Counted from the first letter of the stretch, positions 43,509 to 53,358 are shown. The stretch: DNA of 64,000 nt from [Clostridium] symbiosum (GCA_036419695.1 CP143946.1:3094001-3158000); one strand, 5' to 3'. Notes: a model not told the origin generated them from the sequence alone. Translations and numbers: made by a program.

Positions 43509-43808
43509 GTCTGGTGCCTGGTGATTTGTGTTCCTCACCAACGAAAGCTAGTATACCACAAAGTTTCCATCATGGCAACCACTTTTTGTAAATTTTTTTA
43601 ATTTTTTTAACTATTGAGTTATTTTGCCTTTAAACCCGCGTTTCGACAACACCCGACAAGCCTTATTTTACAGGCTTTGCAGGCTTTTTACCGCCGTCCG
43701 CGGCGGAAAATTCACTTCTTATCCATTTCTTCATTTCCGGCAGATAGCCCGGCCGGCACATTTATTTCTGCGCGGCCAGGCCAGTCCGAGACATATTTTT
43801 TTGATATT

Positions 43809-46800
43809 TTACTTTAAAACATTTTTCATCGCGGAGAGCAGTTCCTTCACATCCACCGGTTTTGCCAAATGGCCGTTCATACCGCTCTTGATGGACTTTC
43901 TCATATCTTCGTCAAACGCGTTCGCCGTCATCGCGATAATTGGGATGCTCTGGGCATCCGCACGGTTCATTCTGCGGATTTCCCTGGTTGCTTCCAGGCC
44001 ATCCATGACAGGCATTCTGATATCCATCAGAATCAGGCTGTAAGCGCCTTCTGCGGCTTCGGAGAATTTCTCCACGCCTTCCCTGCCGTTTGCGGCGGTA
44101 TCCACCGTGAAGCCATACATCTCAAGAAGTGTTTTCGCAATCTCCGTATTCAGTTCATTATCTTCCACCAGAAGAATCCGGCAGCCGGAGAAATCATCGG
44201 CAGCATCCTCAGGCTCTGCCAAAAATGCCTCTTCCGGCTCCTCCGAAGCGGCGAACCGGAGGCTGAAGCTGAACCGGCTTCCCAGGCCTTCCCGGCTTTC
44301 CAGTTCAATCTCTCCTCCCATCATTCTGACAAGGCGGCTGCTGATGGAAAGTCCCAGGCCGGTTCCTCCATAGACGGCGGCCGTATAATCCTCCGCCTGC
44401 TCAAATGCATTGAATATTCTTTCCCTGTTTTCCGGGCTGATTCCAATACCGTTATCTTCGACGGCAAAGTAGATCTCCACCTCGGCGTCTTCTCCCTGCC
44501 GGATGGCGTCTTTTTTCCGTTCGCAGACCGAGAATTTTATCCATCCGCCCTCGCCGGTGAATTTGACCGCATTGCTGAGCAGGTTGATAATCACCTGCTT
44601 CAGGCGCATTAAATCAGCATATACCCACGGGTGTTCCACCTGTATATCCCGGATATAGGCAATATTTTTCTGGATCATCTGGTTCTCCATCAGATCGCCT
44701 ATCTCTTCTGCAAGCCTTATCATGCTGCCGCTGTCGTAGGCCAGCTTCATCTTGCCGCTTTCAATCTTTGACATGTCCAGAATATCGTTAATCAGGCTTA
44801 AGAGATATTGCGAAGACTGGTCGATCTTCACAAGGCAGTCGCCGATCTCCTCTTTCTTCCCCTGTCTCTCCATCGCTATGGCCGTCATGCCGATAATGGC
44901 ATTCATCGGTGTCCTGATCTCATGGGACATACGCGAAAGGAAATCGCTCTTCGCCCGGCTGGCCAGGTCATACCGCTCCCGGTTAATATTGGTCTCAATG
45001 ATTTTCACGACCTCCTGAAGTTCGGAGCACTCCCCGTCACTCCACTGCCGCTGTTCCGCTTTTCTGATAAAGTTGACGGCGCCCATCAGTTTCCCGCCAT
45101 CATACATTGGAACGCAGACCCCGGAGGCGCCATCCGCTATATGCAGGATATGGCGCTCCTCCGCCGTAAACGGACCGTCCCCGGTAAACCTTACATGCCC
45201 CGACAGAAACCGCTGCGAACAGCATTCCAAATCCTGGTTTTTAAAATGGTACACCGTCGTGTCCGCCGCCACATCCTCATTCCGGTGCCACTGCCTGTAC
45301 ACACCCGAGGCATTGAAATCCCATCGGATATCCGTCATCAGGATGTCCGAGGCATTATAATTCGTTCCCATCTTTGCAAACAGCACCGAGACGATCGGGC
45401 CGACGCGGCCTCCCCTGTCAAACAGGTTGAAAACTCTCGTCACCATATTCAGAGCCCTCACATTGCCGTTGCTGGCAATCTCGTTGTAATCACGCTTTTC
45501 GGTGCACTCCGATTCGGGCACATCCTCACAGAATGTAAGCTGTGATTTTCTGCGCCTTTTTCCGTAGGCCAGCGCCGCACGCAGCATCTCCGCATAGCCG
45601 GTGTAACTGCCCTGCACGCCGCCAACCGAGATTGCCGCTGCAGTCACGGAGATCTCCAAATCCTCGCTGCAGAGACTGGAAAGCATATGGTTCATTCCCT
45701 CGAAAAAGGCCGGGATTTCTCCCCTGGCGAATCCTCTGAACCAGACAAGTATTTCGTCGCCTCCGGCCCTGACCGCAATCAGGCGCTTTCCGGATTTTTC
45801 GGTTTCGCGCTTCAGATTCAGGATAAAAATACCCATCTCTTCCAGGACAGCGTCTCCAAATTCAATCCCGAAGTGGTCGTTCATCTCCTGGAATTTATCC
45901 AGATCCATCAGGAGCATAAAGCCGGAACGGCCAAGTTCCACCTCCGCCCGGATAATCTCCTGTCCCACCTTCTCCCTGTAAAGCCCGGTTACGGGATCGA
46001 CGCGGACCGCCTTGCTCTCCATCTGTTCTTTCTCTTTTTGCTCCTGGATATTGCGGATGCTTCCTATTACCTTGCTCTTTTTTCCGGAAGCATCACAGAT
46101 TGTTTTGCCGGATATTTCCATCCACTGCCAGCCATTTGACTGTGTCAGTGCACGGAAATCCAGCTCAAATTTGTCGTCCAGGCGCAGAAACATTTTTTTC
46201 ATCAGCTGCCGGTCCGCGTCATTTAACATCCTGCTCTGCTGGATGCCTTCGATCAGATTGTCGATACGGCTGCCGTGTCCGCTCTTTTTACCATCCGCAA
46301 GCAGATTGTAAATCTCGATTGAATTATCTTCCACGTTGTAGGTATAAATAATGTCCGTACTGCTCTGGAGAGCAAGCAGATAACGTTCTTTCTCCTCCAG
46401 CGCCTTAGCCTCCGCTTTCTTCTGCTTCTCCGTCAGATCCCAGACCGCGTCATACAGCGCCTTAATCTCTGCAATATCCGATTTTCCCCTGTTCTGCGGT
46501 CCCTCCTTCCTGACATCCCGGATCCAGTCGGCAAGCTGCGTAATGGGCCGTGTCAGATAGTGCATCAGGAAATAAATACTGATAATCCCCACGATCAATG
46601 AAATGAGGACCGCCAAAGCGATATTTCTCGTAATTCTGCTGCCCATACCAAACAGGCTGTCCTCCGATTGGACGCCAAACAGCACCCAGCCATTATCCAC
46701 AAAGGGTGTATTGGGGCTGTACATCGGAAAGGCAACCGCTTCGGCGTAATAATTCCGCCCGTCTTCCAGGCCGTCTATCTGGTAAAGGCCCGTATACTGT

Positions 46801-47765
46801 GTGTCTTTCAGGTTCAGAGGGATATTTTCATCCAGATTTCTCTTAAGGGTATTACCGCTTAAAAAGAACGGGATCAGCTCCCCCTCATCGCTGTACTTTG
46901 CAATCAGATATCCGCTGTGTTCCCCTGCATTCAGTTCACTGTAGGGAAGCAGGCCGTTAATAACCGCGGAGGAAATTTCAATTCCCATGACTCCATAGAC
47001 GGTTCCGTCACACATCAGCGGAACGGAATAGCTGATCATACTGTAGGAATCCTTCGCCTTATCATTCTCCAGATAAAACGTGCTGCTCCAGTATGCCAGA
47101 TTATCCTCTTTTGCTCCCGGATTCGCCAGTGCCGCCTTATAGGGCTTATAGAAAAAGCCGTCCGCCTCCAGCTGCCCTTCCGGCCGGAACAGGAACTTAG
47201 ACGTCCAGGAGCTATCGAACGGGATTCCCAAATCATGAGAAAACTCATAACTGCCCCGCTCCATTAAAAGATCTGAGTAATCCTTCGGATTCACATAAGG
47301 ATCTGCATCACGGAAATAAATCCCGCTGCATTTGTAGACTTCCTCTCCCTTTTCTTCCTGTGCTTTTCCCATGCCGTCGGCCAGGATCAGATAGACGCCG
47401 TTCACCCCATTCCTTCTTATTATGTCGAGGCTTGGAAGCAGCATCTGGTTTAAAAGCTCCTCTTTCGCTTCCTCATCCTCCATAAATCCGTGGAGCGTCA
47501 GCTGCTTTTCCTCTAAAATCCGTTCCAGGCTGGAGTTGGCAATTTCGTATTCGCCGGATATATCTGTCCACTGGTGCGTCATGTTATTGGAAAGGATCAG
47601 ATTTCTGTTTTTTACGATCTGCTCCATGATTCCAACAGAATATTCCTCTAAATGTCTTACCGTTCCTCCAACGTGCACCGCTCCGAGGGCAACCAGCGCC
47701 TGGAGCAGCATCACAAACGAGAGCGGTATTAAAAACATCCTAAGAATTGTCTTCTTTTTACGCAT
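43809..47765 (-). CDS. Giant hybrid sensor histidine kinase (CACHE-HAMP-PAS-GGDEF-GAF-HisKA-HATPase-REC)
   Basis: A 1318-residue membrane sensor. A membrane helix (~9-31) and an extracellular double-CACHE-like domain (~35-375) are followed by a second helix (382-402) and HAMP (~403-455). Then come PAS (~460-575), GGDEF (~588-745, motif GGDEI at 668-672), a GAF-like domain (~765-930), HisKA with His948 (SHEIRTPMNA), HATPase (~1045-1170, VEDNGIGIS and GGTGLGLS) and REC with phospho-acceptor Asp1248. No separate output regulator is adjacent. The ATP site and REC look functional. The GGDEF may make c-di-GMP or be a binding domain. It begins 15 bp after a solute-binding lipoprotein gene, so the two are co-expressed. 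Confidence 0.93.
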   Translation of the reverse strand: MRKKKTILRMFLIPLSFVMLLQALVALGAVHVGGTVRHLEEYSVGIMEQIVKNRNLILSNNMTHQWTDISGEYEIANSSLERILEEKQLTLHGFMEDEEAKEELLNQMLLPSLDIIRRNGVNGVYLILADGMGKAQEEKGEEVYKCSGIYFRDADPYVNPKDYSDLLMERGSYEFSHDLGIPFDSSWTSKFLFRPEGQLEADGFFYKPYKAALANPGAKEDNLAYWSSTFYLENDKAKDSYSMISYSVPLMCDGTVYGVMGIEISSAVINGLLPYSELNAGEHSGYLIAKYSDEGELIPFFLSGNTLKRNLDENIPLNLKDTQYTGLYQIDGLEDGRNYYAEAVAFPMYSPNTPFVDNGWVLFGVQSEDSLFGMGSRITRNIALAVLISLIVGIISIYFLMHYLTRPITQLADWIRDVRKEGPQNRGKSDIAEIKALYDAVWDLTEKQKKAEAKALEEKERYLLALQSSTDIIYTYNVEDNSIEIYNLLADGKKSGHGSRIDNLIEGIQQSRMLNDADRQLMKKMFLRLDDKFELDFRALTQSNGWQWMEISGKTICDASGKKSKVIGSIRNIQEQKEKEQMESKAVRVDPVTGLYREKVGQEIIRAEVELGRSGFMLLMDLDKFQEMNDHFGIEFGDAVLEEMGIFILNLKRETEKSGKRLIAVRAGGDEILVWFRGFARGEIPAFFEGMNHMLSSLCSEDLEISVTAAAISVGGVQGSYTGYAEMLRAALAYGKRRRKSQLTFCEDVPESECTEKRDYNEIASNGNVRALNMVTRVFNLFDRGGRVGPIVSVLFAKMGTNYNASDILMTDIRWDFNASGVYRQWHRNEDVAADTTVYHFKNQDLECCSQRFLSGHVRFTGDGPFTAEERHILHIADGASGVCVPMYDGGKLMGAVNFIRKAEQRQWSDGECSELQEVVKIIETNINRERYDLASRAKSDFLSRMSHEIRTPMNAIIGMTAIAMERQGKKEEIGDCLVKIDQSSQYLLSLINDILDMSKIESGKMKLAYDSGSMIRLAEEIGDLMENQMIQKNIAYIRDIQVEHPWVYADLMRLKQVIINLLSNAVKFTGEGGWIKFSVCERKKDAIRQGEDAEVEIYFAVEDNGIGISPENRERIFNAFEQAEDYTAAVYGGTGLGLSISSRLVRMMGGEIELESREGLGSRFSFSLRFAASEEPEEAFLAEPEDAADDFSGCRILLVEDNELNTEIAKTLLEMYGFTVDTAANGREGVEKFSEAAEGAYSLILMDIRMPVMDGLEATREIRRMNRADAQSIPIIAMTANAFDEDMRKSIKSGMNGHLAKPVDVKELLSAMKNVLK

Positions 47766-47780
47766 CTCTACTCCTTGTCA

Positions 47781-49259
47781 TTATTTGGAGCCACCCTCCC
47801 GGTCCGTTCCGGCCTCCTCCACACAAGCTTCCAGCTTCTGCTTCACCGAATCAAACCATAAGTCAAAGGATTCCTCGGAAATATAGTCCTTCACCGCATC
47901 GTCAAGGCTTAAACCTTCCTCCAGCAGTGCCTTTACCTGCTCCCTGTCGTCCACGGCCTTATCGGAAAGGTCATATTCCAGAATCTTTCTTGCCTTACTG
48001 CCTCCGTCAAAAGCTTTGTTGGTGTAGAGTTCGTTACTCTTAACGGCTCTGTATGCTTCCGTAAGCGTATTATATTCTTTATCAGGCATGCTCACCTGCT
48101 TGTCTGCCATCACTTTTTCAAGCACCGCAATATCACCGGCGTCCTTCTTGACCGGAAGATAACCGGAAGAACAGCTGAATTCCGTATTTTTCTCGGCATC
48201 GGTAAACCACTTGAGAAATTCACAGGCAGCGCTCTCCTGCTCCTTCGTACCCTTTGTCACAACCATTCCGGCTCCCTGCTGGACGATGTACGGTTTCCCT
48301 CCCTCAAAGCCGGGGACGGGGAGCACGATACAGTCAATCGGAGTAATGGAATCGCCCATCTCTACCTGATCCGGAAAATATCCGGCCGACGTGGTGGAAC
48401 CCGTATAAGCAATCAGTTCTCCTATCTTAACATCATCGGAGCGGAAACGTCCATAGGCCGCAAAGTATCCTTTTACAAAGGGAACGTAATAGCAGTCCCA
48501 AATCCTTTTGAAAACATCCCTGTCAATCTGAAGTGTTACCTCCTGGTTTTCCACATGAAAAATCTCGACTCCCAGCTGCATGGAGCCGACAATGAAAAGA
48601 TTCGCAACGGCATCCCTGCCGTAAAAAGCCTTTCCGTCATTCGGGATATCGGGCGTCTTGGCGTCCGTCCAGTCATAGTAAATCCCCGCCACCCTGACTA
48701 CGCCTTCCTTTGTCTTCAGGTCATCGAGAGTCACACCGGTATCCGCCGAGAATTCATCCCATACGTTTTTATTCATCATCATGATTTCCGTGGATTTGGC
48801 CACCGGGAAAATCTTGAGTTCTCCGTTTACCCCTATTTTCCCTTCTTCTATGTAGGCATCCATATAGGATTTCTGCTCTTCCTCCGAAAAATACGGGGAG
48901 AGATCCGCCAGGAGGCCGTCTTTCTCAAGCTCGTATGCCGTATCCGCATAGGAAGAAAAAATGCTGGGCATCTCTTCACTGCCCACTTCCTTCCTGCTCG
49001 ATGCCAGAACCGCATTCTCCAGCTCCGAGACATTGCCCTTGCTGTGCCCTTCCACATAAATGTTCTTTTCTTTCCCCACCGTCTCGTTGAATTCGTTGAC
49101 GAGATCGTCAAAAGCCGCCTTCTGGGATCCGTTGTAATAATGCCAGATTGTAATATCAACCGGATCACTGTTTTTTACCGTATCGACCGGCGCAGCCCCC
49201 GAACATCCGGTCATAATCAGGCTGAAAGACAGGATTGCCGCCGCAATATTTTTCTTCAT
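47781..49259 (-). CDS. Extracellular solute-binding lipoprotein (family 1 type), partner of the histidine kinase
   Basis: The 492-residue protein has a lipoprotein signal (MKKNIAAAILSFSLIMTGC, lipid Cys19). A mature part follows with DPVDITIWHYYNGSQKAAFDDLVNEFNE and FLKWFTDAEKNTEFSCSSGYLPV, characteristic of carbohydrate/oligosaccharide-binding ABC components. No permease or ATPase genes are nearby. Instead the downstream gene is the CACHE-domain kinase. It may therefore present a ligand to the sensor rather than to a transporter. Confidence 0.9.
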   Translation of the reverse strand: MKKNIAAAILSFSLIMTGCSGAAPVDTVKNSDPVDITIWHYYNGSQKAAFDDLVNEFNETVGKEKNIYVEGHSKGNVSELENAVLASSRKEVGSEEMPSIFSSYADTAYELEKDGLLADLSPYFSEEEQKSYMDAYIEEGKIGVNGELKIFPVAKSTEIMMMNKNVWDEFSADTGVTLDDLKTKEGVVRVAGIYYDWTDAKTPDIPNDGKAFYGRDAVANLFIVGSMQLGVEIFHVENQEVTLQIDRDVFKRIWDCYYVPFVKGYFAAYGRFRSDDVKIGELIAYTGSTTSAGYFPDQVEMGDSITPIDCIVLPVPGFEGGKPYIVQQGAGMVVTKGTKEQESAACEFLKWFTDAEKNTEFSCSSGYLPVKKDAGDIAVLEKVMADKQVSMPDKEYNTLTEAYRAVKSNELYTNKAFDGGSKARKILEYDLSDKAVDDREQVKALLEEGLSLDDAVKDYISEESFDLWFDSVKQKLEACVEEAGTDREGGSK

Positions 49260-49383
49260 AATAATCCCCCTCCGTAACTATAAATGAAAATCTGGTATGC
49301 TTTTAATACATGTCCGCATTGCGGTCATTATATCATAAACGTTCTGTGTATTAAAGTGATTTTACGCTATCACGTATAAAAAA

Positions 49384-49421
49384 ACCGAAACACTTTATCA
49401 GAACGATAAAATGTTTCGGTT
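49384..49421 (-). terminator. Terminator of the infC-rpmI-rplT operon
   Basis: CCGAAACACTTTATC / GATAAAATGTTTCGG stem with T7 on the minus strand, 25 bp after rplT. Confidence 0.9.
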
Positions 49422-49445
49422 ACTTCTTTTGCTTAGATATCCGAA

Positions 49446-49802
49446 TTATGCTAATTTTGCTTTAGCCAGTTCTGCCAGTTTTGCAAAACCTTCTGCATCG
49501 CTGATTGCCATGTCGGATAATACCTTACGGTTCATCTCAACACCAGCCAGCTTTAAGCCGTACATGAACTTGCTGTAGGATAAGCCGTTGATACGAGCAG
49601 CAGCATTGATACGTGCGATCCAGAGCTGTCTGAACTGTCTCTTTCTCTCTTTACGTCCAGCGTAAGAGCTTGTTAATGCTCTCATTACGGACTGTTTTGC
49701 AACTCTGTACTGTTTGGAACGGGCACCTCTGTAGCCTTTTGCCAGTTTTAATACTCTATTATGTTTCTTTCTAGCGTTTAATCCGCCTTTAATTCTTGCC
49801 AT
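49446..49802 (-). CDS. rplT: 50S ribosomal protein L20
   Basis: The 118-residue basic protein begins MARIKGGLNARKKHNRVLKLAKGYRG with LWIARINAAARINGLSYSKFM, the standard L20 sequence. L20 is needed early in 50S assembly. In Firmicutes it represses its own operon through the leader. It is the last gene of the operon. Confidence 0.98.
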   Translation of the reverse strand: MARIKGGLNARKKHNRVLKLAKGYRGARSKQYRVAKQSVMRALTSSYAGRKERKRQFRQLWIARINAAARINGLSYSKFMYGLKLAGVEMNRKVLSDMAISDAEGFAKLAELAKAKLA

Positions 49803-49833
49803 GAGTCAATTCCTCCTTCTTAATCCTCGAATC

Positions 49834-50031
49834 TTATAAGTATGGTAAAATCTTCTTCATTACCTTGCTGTTTGTTGCGTCGGTAACGATGTCTTTTCTA
49901 AGATTTCTCTTTCTCTTAGTAGATTTCTTAGTTAAGATGTGGGATTTGTAAGCTTTACTTCTTACTAACTTTCCTGTTCCTGTTGTTTTAAAACGTTTAG
50001 CAGCAGCTCTGCTTGTTTTCATTTTAGGCAT
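49834..50031 (-). CDS. rpmI: 50S ribosomal protein L35
   Basis: 65 residues from MPKMKTSRAAAKRFK to MKKILPYL. The frame extends upstream into infC, but the conserved N-terminus and AGGAGG fix the start at 50031. Confidence 0.98.
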   Translation of the reverse strand: MPKMKTSRAAAKRFKTTGTGKLVRSKAYKSHILTKKSTKRKRNLRKDIVTDATNSKVMKKILPYL

Positions 50032-50062
50032 AGTAAAATTCCTCCTTAGATATTTGTCTATT

Positions 50063-50557
50063 TTAACGTTTTGCAGATAAAAACAATACGATGCTTCTTC
50101 CTTCAACTTTTGCAGGCTTATCGACTGTTGCGATATCAGCGAGCTTTTCTGCAAAATCGTCAAGAATGTACTTTGACTTGAACATGTGAGCCATCTCACG
50201 ACCTCTGAAACGCAGTGTAACCTTCACCTTATTGCCCTTTTCAAGGAACTTACGTGCGGCATTCGTCTTGGTGTTTAAGTCGTTGTCGTCGATATTTGGT
50301 GACAAGCGTACCTCTTTCACATCGATTACTTTCTGTTTCTTTTTGGCTTCCTTCTCTTTCCTGGCCAGCTCGTATCTGTATTTACCGTAATCGATAATTT
50401 TACAGACCGGCGGCTTAGCTGTCGGAGCAATCTTTACCAGGTCAAGCTCTGCATCCTTTGCAAGTTTTAAAGCGTCTTTAGCAGGCATGATTCCAAGCTG
50501 CTCTCCGTTCTCGCCAACCAAACGAACCTCTCTGTCTCTAATTTGTTCGTTAATCAT
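50063..50557 (-). CDS. infC: Translation initiation factor IF-3
   Basis: The 164-residue IF-3 has an N-terminal domain (MINEQIRDREVRLVGENGEQLGIM), a lysine-rich linker (ARKEKEAKKKQKVIDVKEVRL) and a C-terminal domain (KVTLRFRGREMAHM). The usual rare start (ATT in E. coli) is ATG here. Confidence 0.97.
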   Translation of the reverse strand: MINEQIRDREVRLVGENGEQLGIMPAKDALKLAKDAELDLVKIAPTAKPPVCKIIDYGKYRYELARKEKEAKKKQKVIDVKEVRLSPNIDDNDLNTKTNAARKFLEKGNKVKVTLRFRGREMAHMFKSKYILDDFAEKLADIATVDKPAKVEGRSIVLFLSAKR

Positions 50558-50614
50558 TAAATCGCTAATAGTCGTGCACCCCCATCACATGATGAATAAT
50601 ATTTATATACTGCA

Positions 50615-50650
50615 AAAAATAAGTGGATAGCCAGACTATCCACTTATCAT
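50615..50650 (-). terminator. Attenuator hairpin in the infC leader
   Basis: ATAAGTGGATAG / CTATCCACTTAT with a TTTTTT run on the minus strand lies about 60 nt before infC. It is an intrinsic terminator inside the 5' leader, fitting transcription attenuation. Confidence 0.8.
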
Positions 50651-50790
50651 AATAGGAAATCCAATTAAGGAATTTTCAATAAATCATGAACCCACGGTCA
50701 CTTACTCGTGCCGGGGTGAGGCGGATACCTGCTTTCCTGTATATGTTGTAAGTATTCTCACAACCTAAGTAACTATACTACAAGAGTTTT
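50619..50790 (-). promoter_or_regulatory. infC-rpmI-rplT 5' leader, probable L20-type autoregulatory leader
   Basis: The leader contains a GC-rich region (GCCTCACCCCGGCACGAG on the minus strand), potential pairing to the attenuator region, and the terminator. L20 leaders of Firmicutes couple L20 binding to termination. I recognise the context and terminator, not the full consensus. Confidence 0.5.
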
Positions 50791-50809
50791 GAAATGTCAA
50801 CTATTTTTT

Positions 50810-50852
50810 TAATTGAGATGCGGGGACGCCTCTGTAAGATGGCGGACGGGAT
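50810..50852 (-). repeat. Terminal fragment of the large palindromic repeat
   Basis: AATTGAGATGCGGGGACGCC, then TCTGTAAGATGGCGGACGGG, is almost identical to the right terminus of copy B read in reverse (30590-30627). Only the end of the element is present. Confidence 0.7.
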
Positions 50853-50860
50853 GGCGGAAA

Positions 50861-50912
50861 AGCCGGGGAAAACGAACGTCCTCTAAAGACTATTTCCGTT
50901 TTCCCCGGCTCC
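50861..50912 (-). terminator. Terminator after the DUF1540 gene
   Basis: AGCCGGGGAAAACG pairs with CGTTTTCCCCGGCT about 40 bp beyond the stop codon at 50954. Confidence 0.7.
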
Positions 50913-50953
50913 TGCGCAGATGCGGGTTTCCGTTCTTAATGGAATGGAACCTG

Positions 50954-51268
50954 CTATCTTGCCTTGAAGCTGGAACACTCCGTGCCCTGTGCCTCGACTG
51001 CGTCGCCGCCTGTAATACCGATATGCTCGGCCTCGCAGAAACGATCTTTGTTGAATACACAGTTTACGGCTTCACACTCTACTTCCAGTCTGTTTTCCGG
51101 TGTTTTGAACATGTTGCGGAACATTCCGCCCTTGTTCTCATCATAGCTGCCGCAGCATGTATCACATTTCTCATGTGCGGACTGGCCCTCTACAATGATT
51201 GCGTTTTTACAGCAGCAGTTTTCAGAGTTATGAAGACATCCCGTTACGTTACAATCTAATTTTGTCAT
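50954..51268 (-). CDS. DUF1540 double-repeat cysteine-rich protein
   Basis: The 104 residues contain two DUF1540 units. The first is LDCNVTGCLHNSENCCCKNAI with HEKCDTC; the second is VECEAVNCVFNKDRFCEAEHI with GTECSSF. The spaced cysteines suggest metal binding. DUF1540 proteins are frequent in spore-forming and gut Firmicutes; the function is not established. A single-gene unit with its own ribosome site (GGAGGAGC). Confidence 0.9.
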   Translation of the reverse strand: MTKLDCNVTGCLHNSENCCCKNAIIVEGQSAHEKCDTCCGSYDENKGGMFRNMFKTPENRLEVECEAVNCVFNKDRFCEAEHIGITGGDAVEAQGTECSSFKAR

Positions 51269-51429
51269 GACGTGCTCCTCCTGTTTCGTTGTTTACGGCG
51301 AAAACCGGCAAAGCTCTCTTTTCACCGTCTCCTTACATCCTCTTCGGACAGTAATTCAGATACAGGCTTAGTATGTGCCGTCACAGACAAAATATTCTTT
51401 TTTGTATTTTAAAGCGCCCTGCTTTTTTT

Positions 51430-53358
51430 TTATTTTGACAGCTCCATTTTACGGATTTCCTTTGTCTTAATCTCTTTCTGGATATCGGAAATAAATGCGT
51501 CAAGGCTCTTGGAGCCTTCGTCTCCGGCAAAACGGCTTCTCACGGAAACATTGCCCTCTTCCTCTTCTTTTTGGCCTACTACCAGCATATACGGTACCTT
51601 CTGTGTCTGGGCCTCGCGGATTTTATAGCCAATTTTCTCGGAACGTGTGTCCATCTCGGCTCTGATTCCCGCCTCGTTTAACTGATCCGAAATTTTGCCC
51701 GCATATTCGGAATACTTGTCGGAAATTGGAAGCACCCTCACCTGCACCGGCGCCAGCCAGGTCGGGAATGCCCCTGCAAAATGCTCAATCAGAATTCCGA
51801 TAAACCGCTCTATGGAGCCAAAAGCCACGCGGTGAATCATGATCGGCCTGTGTTTCTCGCCGTCTGCCCCCGTATATTCCAGTTCGAACCGCTGCGGAAG
51901 CTGGAAGTCGAGCTGGATGGTCCCGCACTGCCATGTTCTTCCGATGGAGTCCTCCAGGTGGAAATCGATTTTTGGTCCGTAGAACGCTCCGTCTCCCTCA
52001 TTCACCACATAGTCGAGTTCCAGTTCATCGAGGGCGGAACGAAGTCCTTCCGTCGCCATCTCCCAGTCTTCATCACTTCCCATGCTGTCCTCCGGTCTGG
52101 TGGAAAGCTCTACATGGTATTTGAAGCCGAACAGGGAATAAACTTCATTAATTAAATGGGCAACCCCCTTAATCTCATCCTTAATCTGATCCGGTGTCAT
52201 GAAAATATGGGCGTCATCCTGTGTAAAGCAGCGTACGCGCATCAGGCCGTGAAGCTGGCCCGATTTCTCATGGCGGTGTACCAGGCCCAGCTCTCCCATG
52301 CGCAGAGGCAGGTCACGGTAGGAACGCGGCTCGGAGGCATAAGCGAGAACTCCGCCCGGACAGTTCATCGGTTTAATCGCGTAATCTTCCTCGTCAATTA
52401 CCGTTGTATACATATTATCTTTATAGTGATCCCAGTGACCCGAAGTCTCCCAGAGTTTTCTGTTTAAGATAACCGGAGTGGAAATCTCCACATAGCCTGC
52501 TTTTTTATGGATTTCTCTCCAGTACTCAAGCAGGGTATTCTTAAGCTCCATTCCCTTTGGAAGAAAGAATGGGAATCCGGGGCCTGCATCGTGCATCATG
52601 AAAAGGCCGAGTTCCCTGCCCAGCTTTCTGTGATCCCTCTTCCTGGCCTCCTCCATCATTGTGATATAGCCTTCCAGATCTTCCTTGGATGCAAATGCCG
52701 TCGCATAAATACGTGTCAGCATCTTGTTTTTCTCACTGCCCCTCCAGTAGGCTCCCGCCAGGTTCATCAGCTTAAATGCCTTGCCGACTCCCTTTGTATT
52801 CATCAGATGAGGGCCTGCACAGAGATCCGTAAATTCTCCCTGACGGTAAAAGCTGATCTCGGCTCCTTCCGGCAGATCCTCGATAAGTTCCACTTTGTAC
52901 GGCTCCTCTTTTTCCTTCATGAGGGCAATCGCTTCCTCCCTGGAAAGTGTGAACCGGTCAAGCTCCAGCCCTTCTTTTACAATCTTTTTCATCTCTGCCT
53001 CGATCTTCGGCAGATCCTCCGCTGTCAGAGGAACAGCCGGATCCACATCATAGTAGAAGCCGTCGGCAATAGACGGTCCGATTGCCAGCTTTGTTTCGGG
53101 GTACAGCCTTTTTATCGCCTGTGCCATTACATGGCTGGCCGTATGGCGGAGCGCCGCCAAGCCGTTCTCATCTCTGGCCGTCAGGATGCTTAAGGAACAG
53201 TCCCTGTCAACCACCGTGCGTAAATCCACAACCTCTCCATCCACTTCCCCGGCACAGGCCATCCTGGCCAGGCCCTCGCTGATATCCTTTGCGATGTCAA
53301 TCACCGCCATCGCGCATTCATACTCTTTTACTGAGCCGTCTTTTAATGTGATTTTCAT
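51430..53358 (-). CDS. thrS: Threonyl-tRNA synthetase
   Basis: The 642-residue class II synthetase has TGS (1-62), the editing domain with zinc-type HTASHVMAQAI and a CxxH segment, and the catalytic core (motif 2 with CFTQDDAHIF, zinc ligands Cys/His around MNCPGGVLAYASE). The C-terminal anticodon-binding domain begins PVQVRVLPISDKY. Expression is controlled by the T-box in its leader. The transcript runs from about 53700. Confidence 0.98.
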   Translation of the reverse strand: MKITLKDGSVKEYECAMAVIDIAKDISEGLARMACAGEVDGEVVDLRTVVDRDCSLSILTARDENGLAALRHTASHVMAQAIKRLYPETKLAIGPSIADGFYYDVDPAVPLTAEDLPKIEAEMKKIVKEGLELDRFTLSREEAIALMKEKEEPYKVELIEDLPEGAEISFYRQGEFTDLCAGPHLMNTKGVGKAFKLMNLAGAYWRGSEKNKMLTRIYATAFASKEDLEGYITMMEEARKRDHRKLGRELGLFMMHDAGPGFPFFLPKGMELKNTLLEYWREIHKKAGYVEISTPVILNRKLWETSGHWDHYKDNMYTTVIDEEDYAIKPMNCPGGVLAYASEPRSYRDLPLRMGELGLVHRHEKSGQLHGLMRVRCFTQDDAHIFMTPDQIKDEIKGVAHLINEVYSLFGFKYHVELSTRPEDSMGSDEDWEMATEGLRSALDELELDYVVNEGDGAFYGPKIDFHLEDSIGRTWQCGTIQLDFQLPQRFELEYTGADGEKHRPIMIHRVAFGSIERFIGILIEHFAGAFPTWLAPVQVRVLPISDKYSEYAGKISDQLNEAGIRAEMDTRSEKIGYKIREAQTQKVPYMLVVGQKEEEEGNVSVRSRFAGDEGSKSLDAFISDIQKEIKTKEIRKMELSK

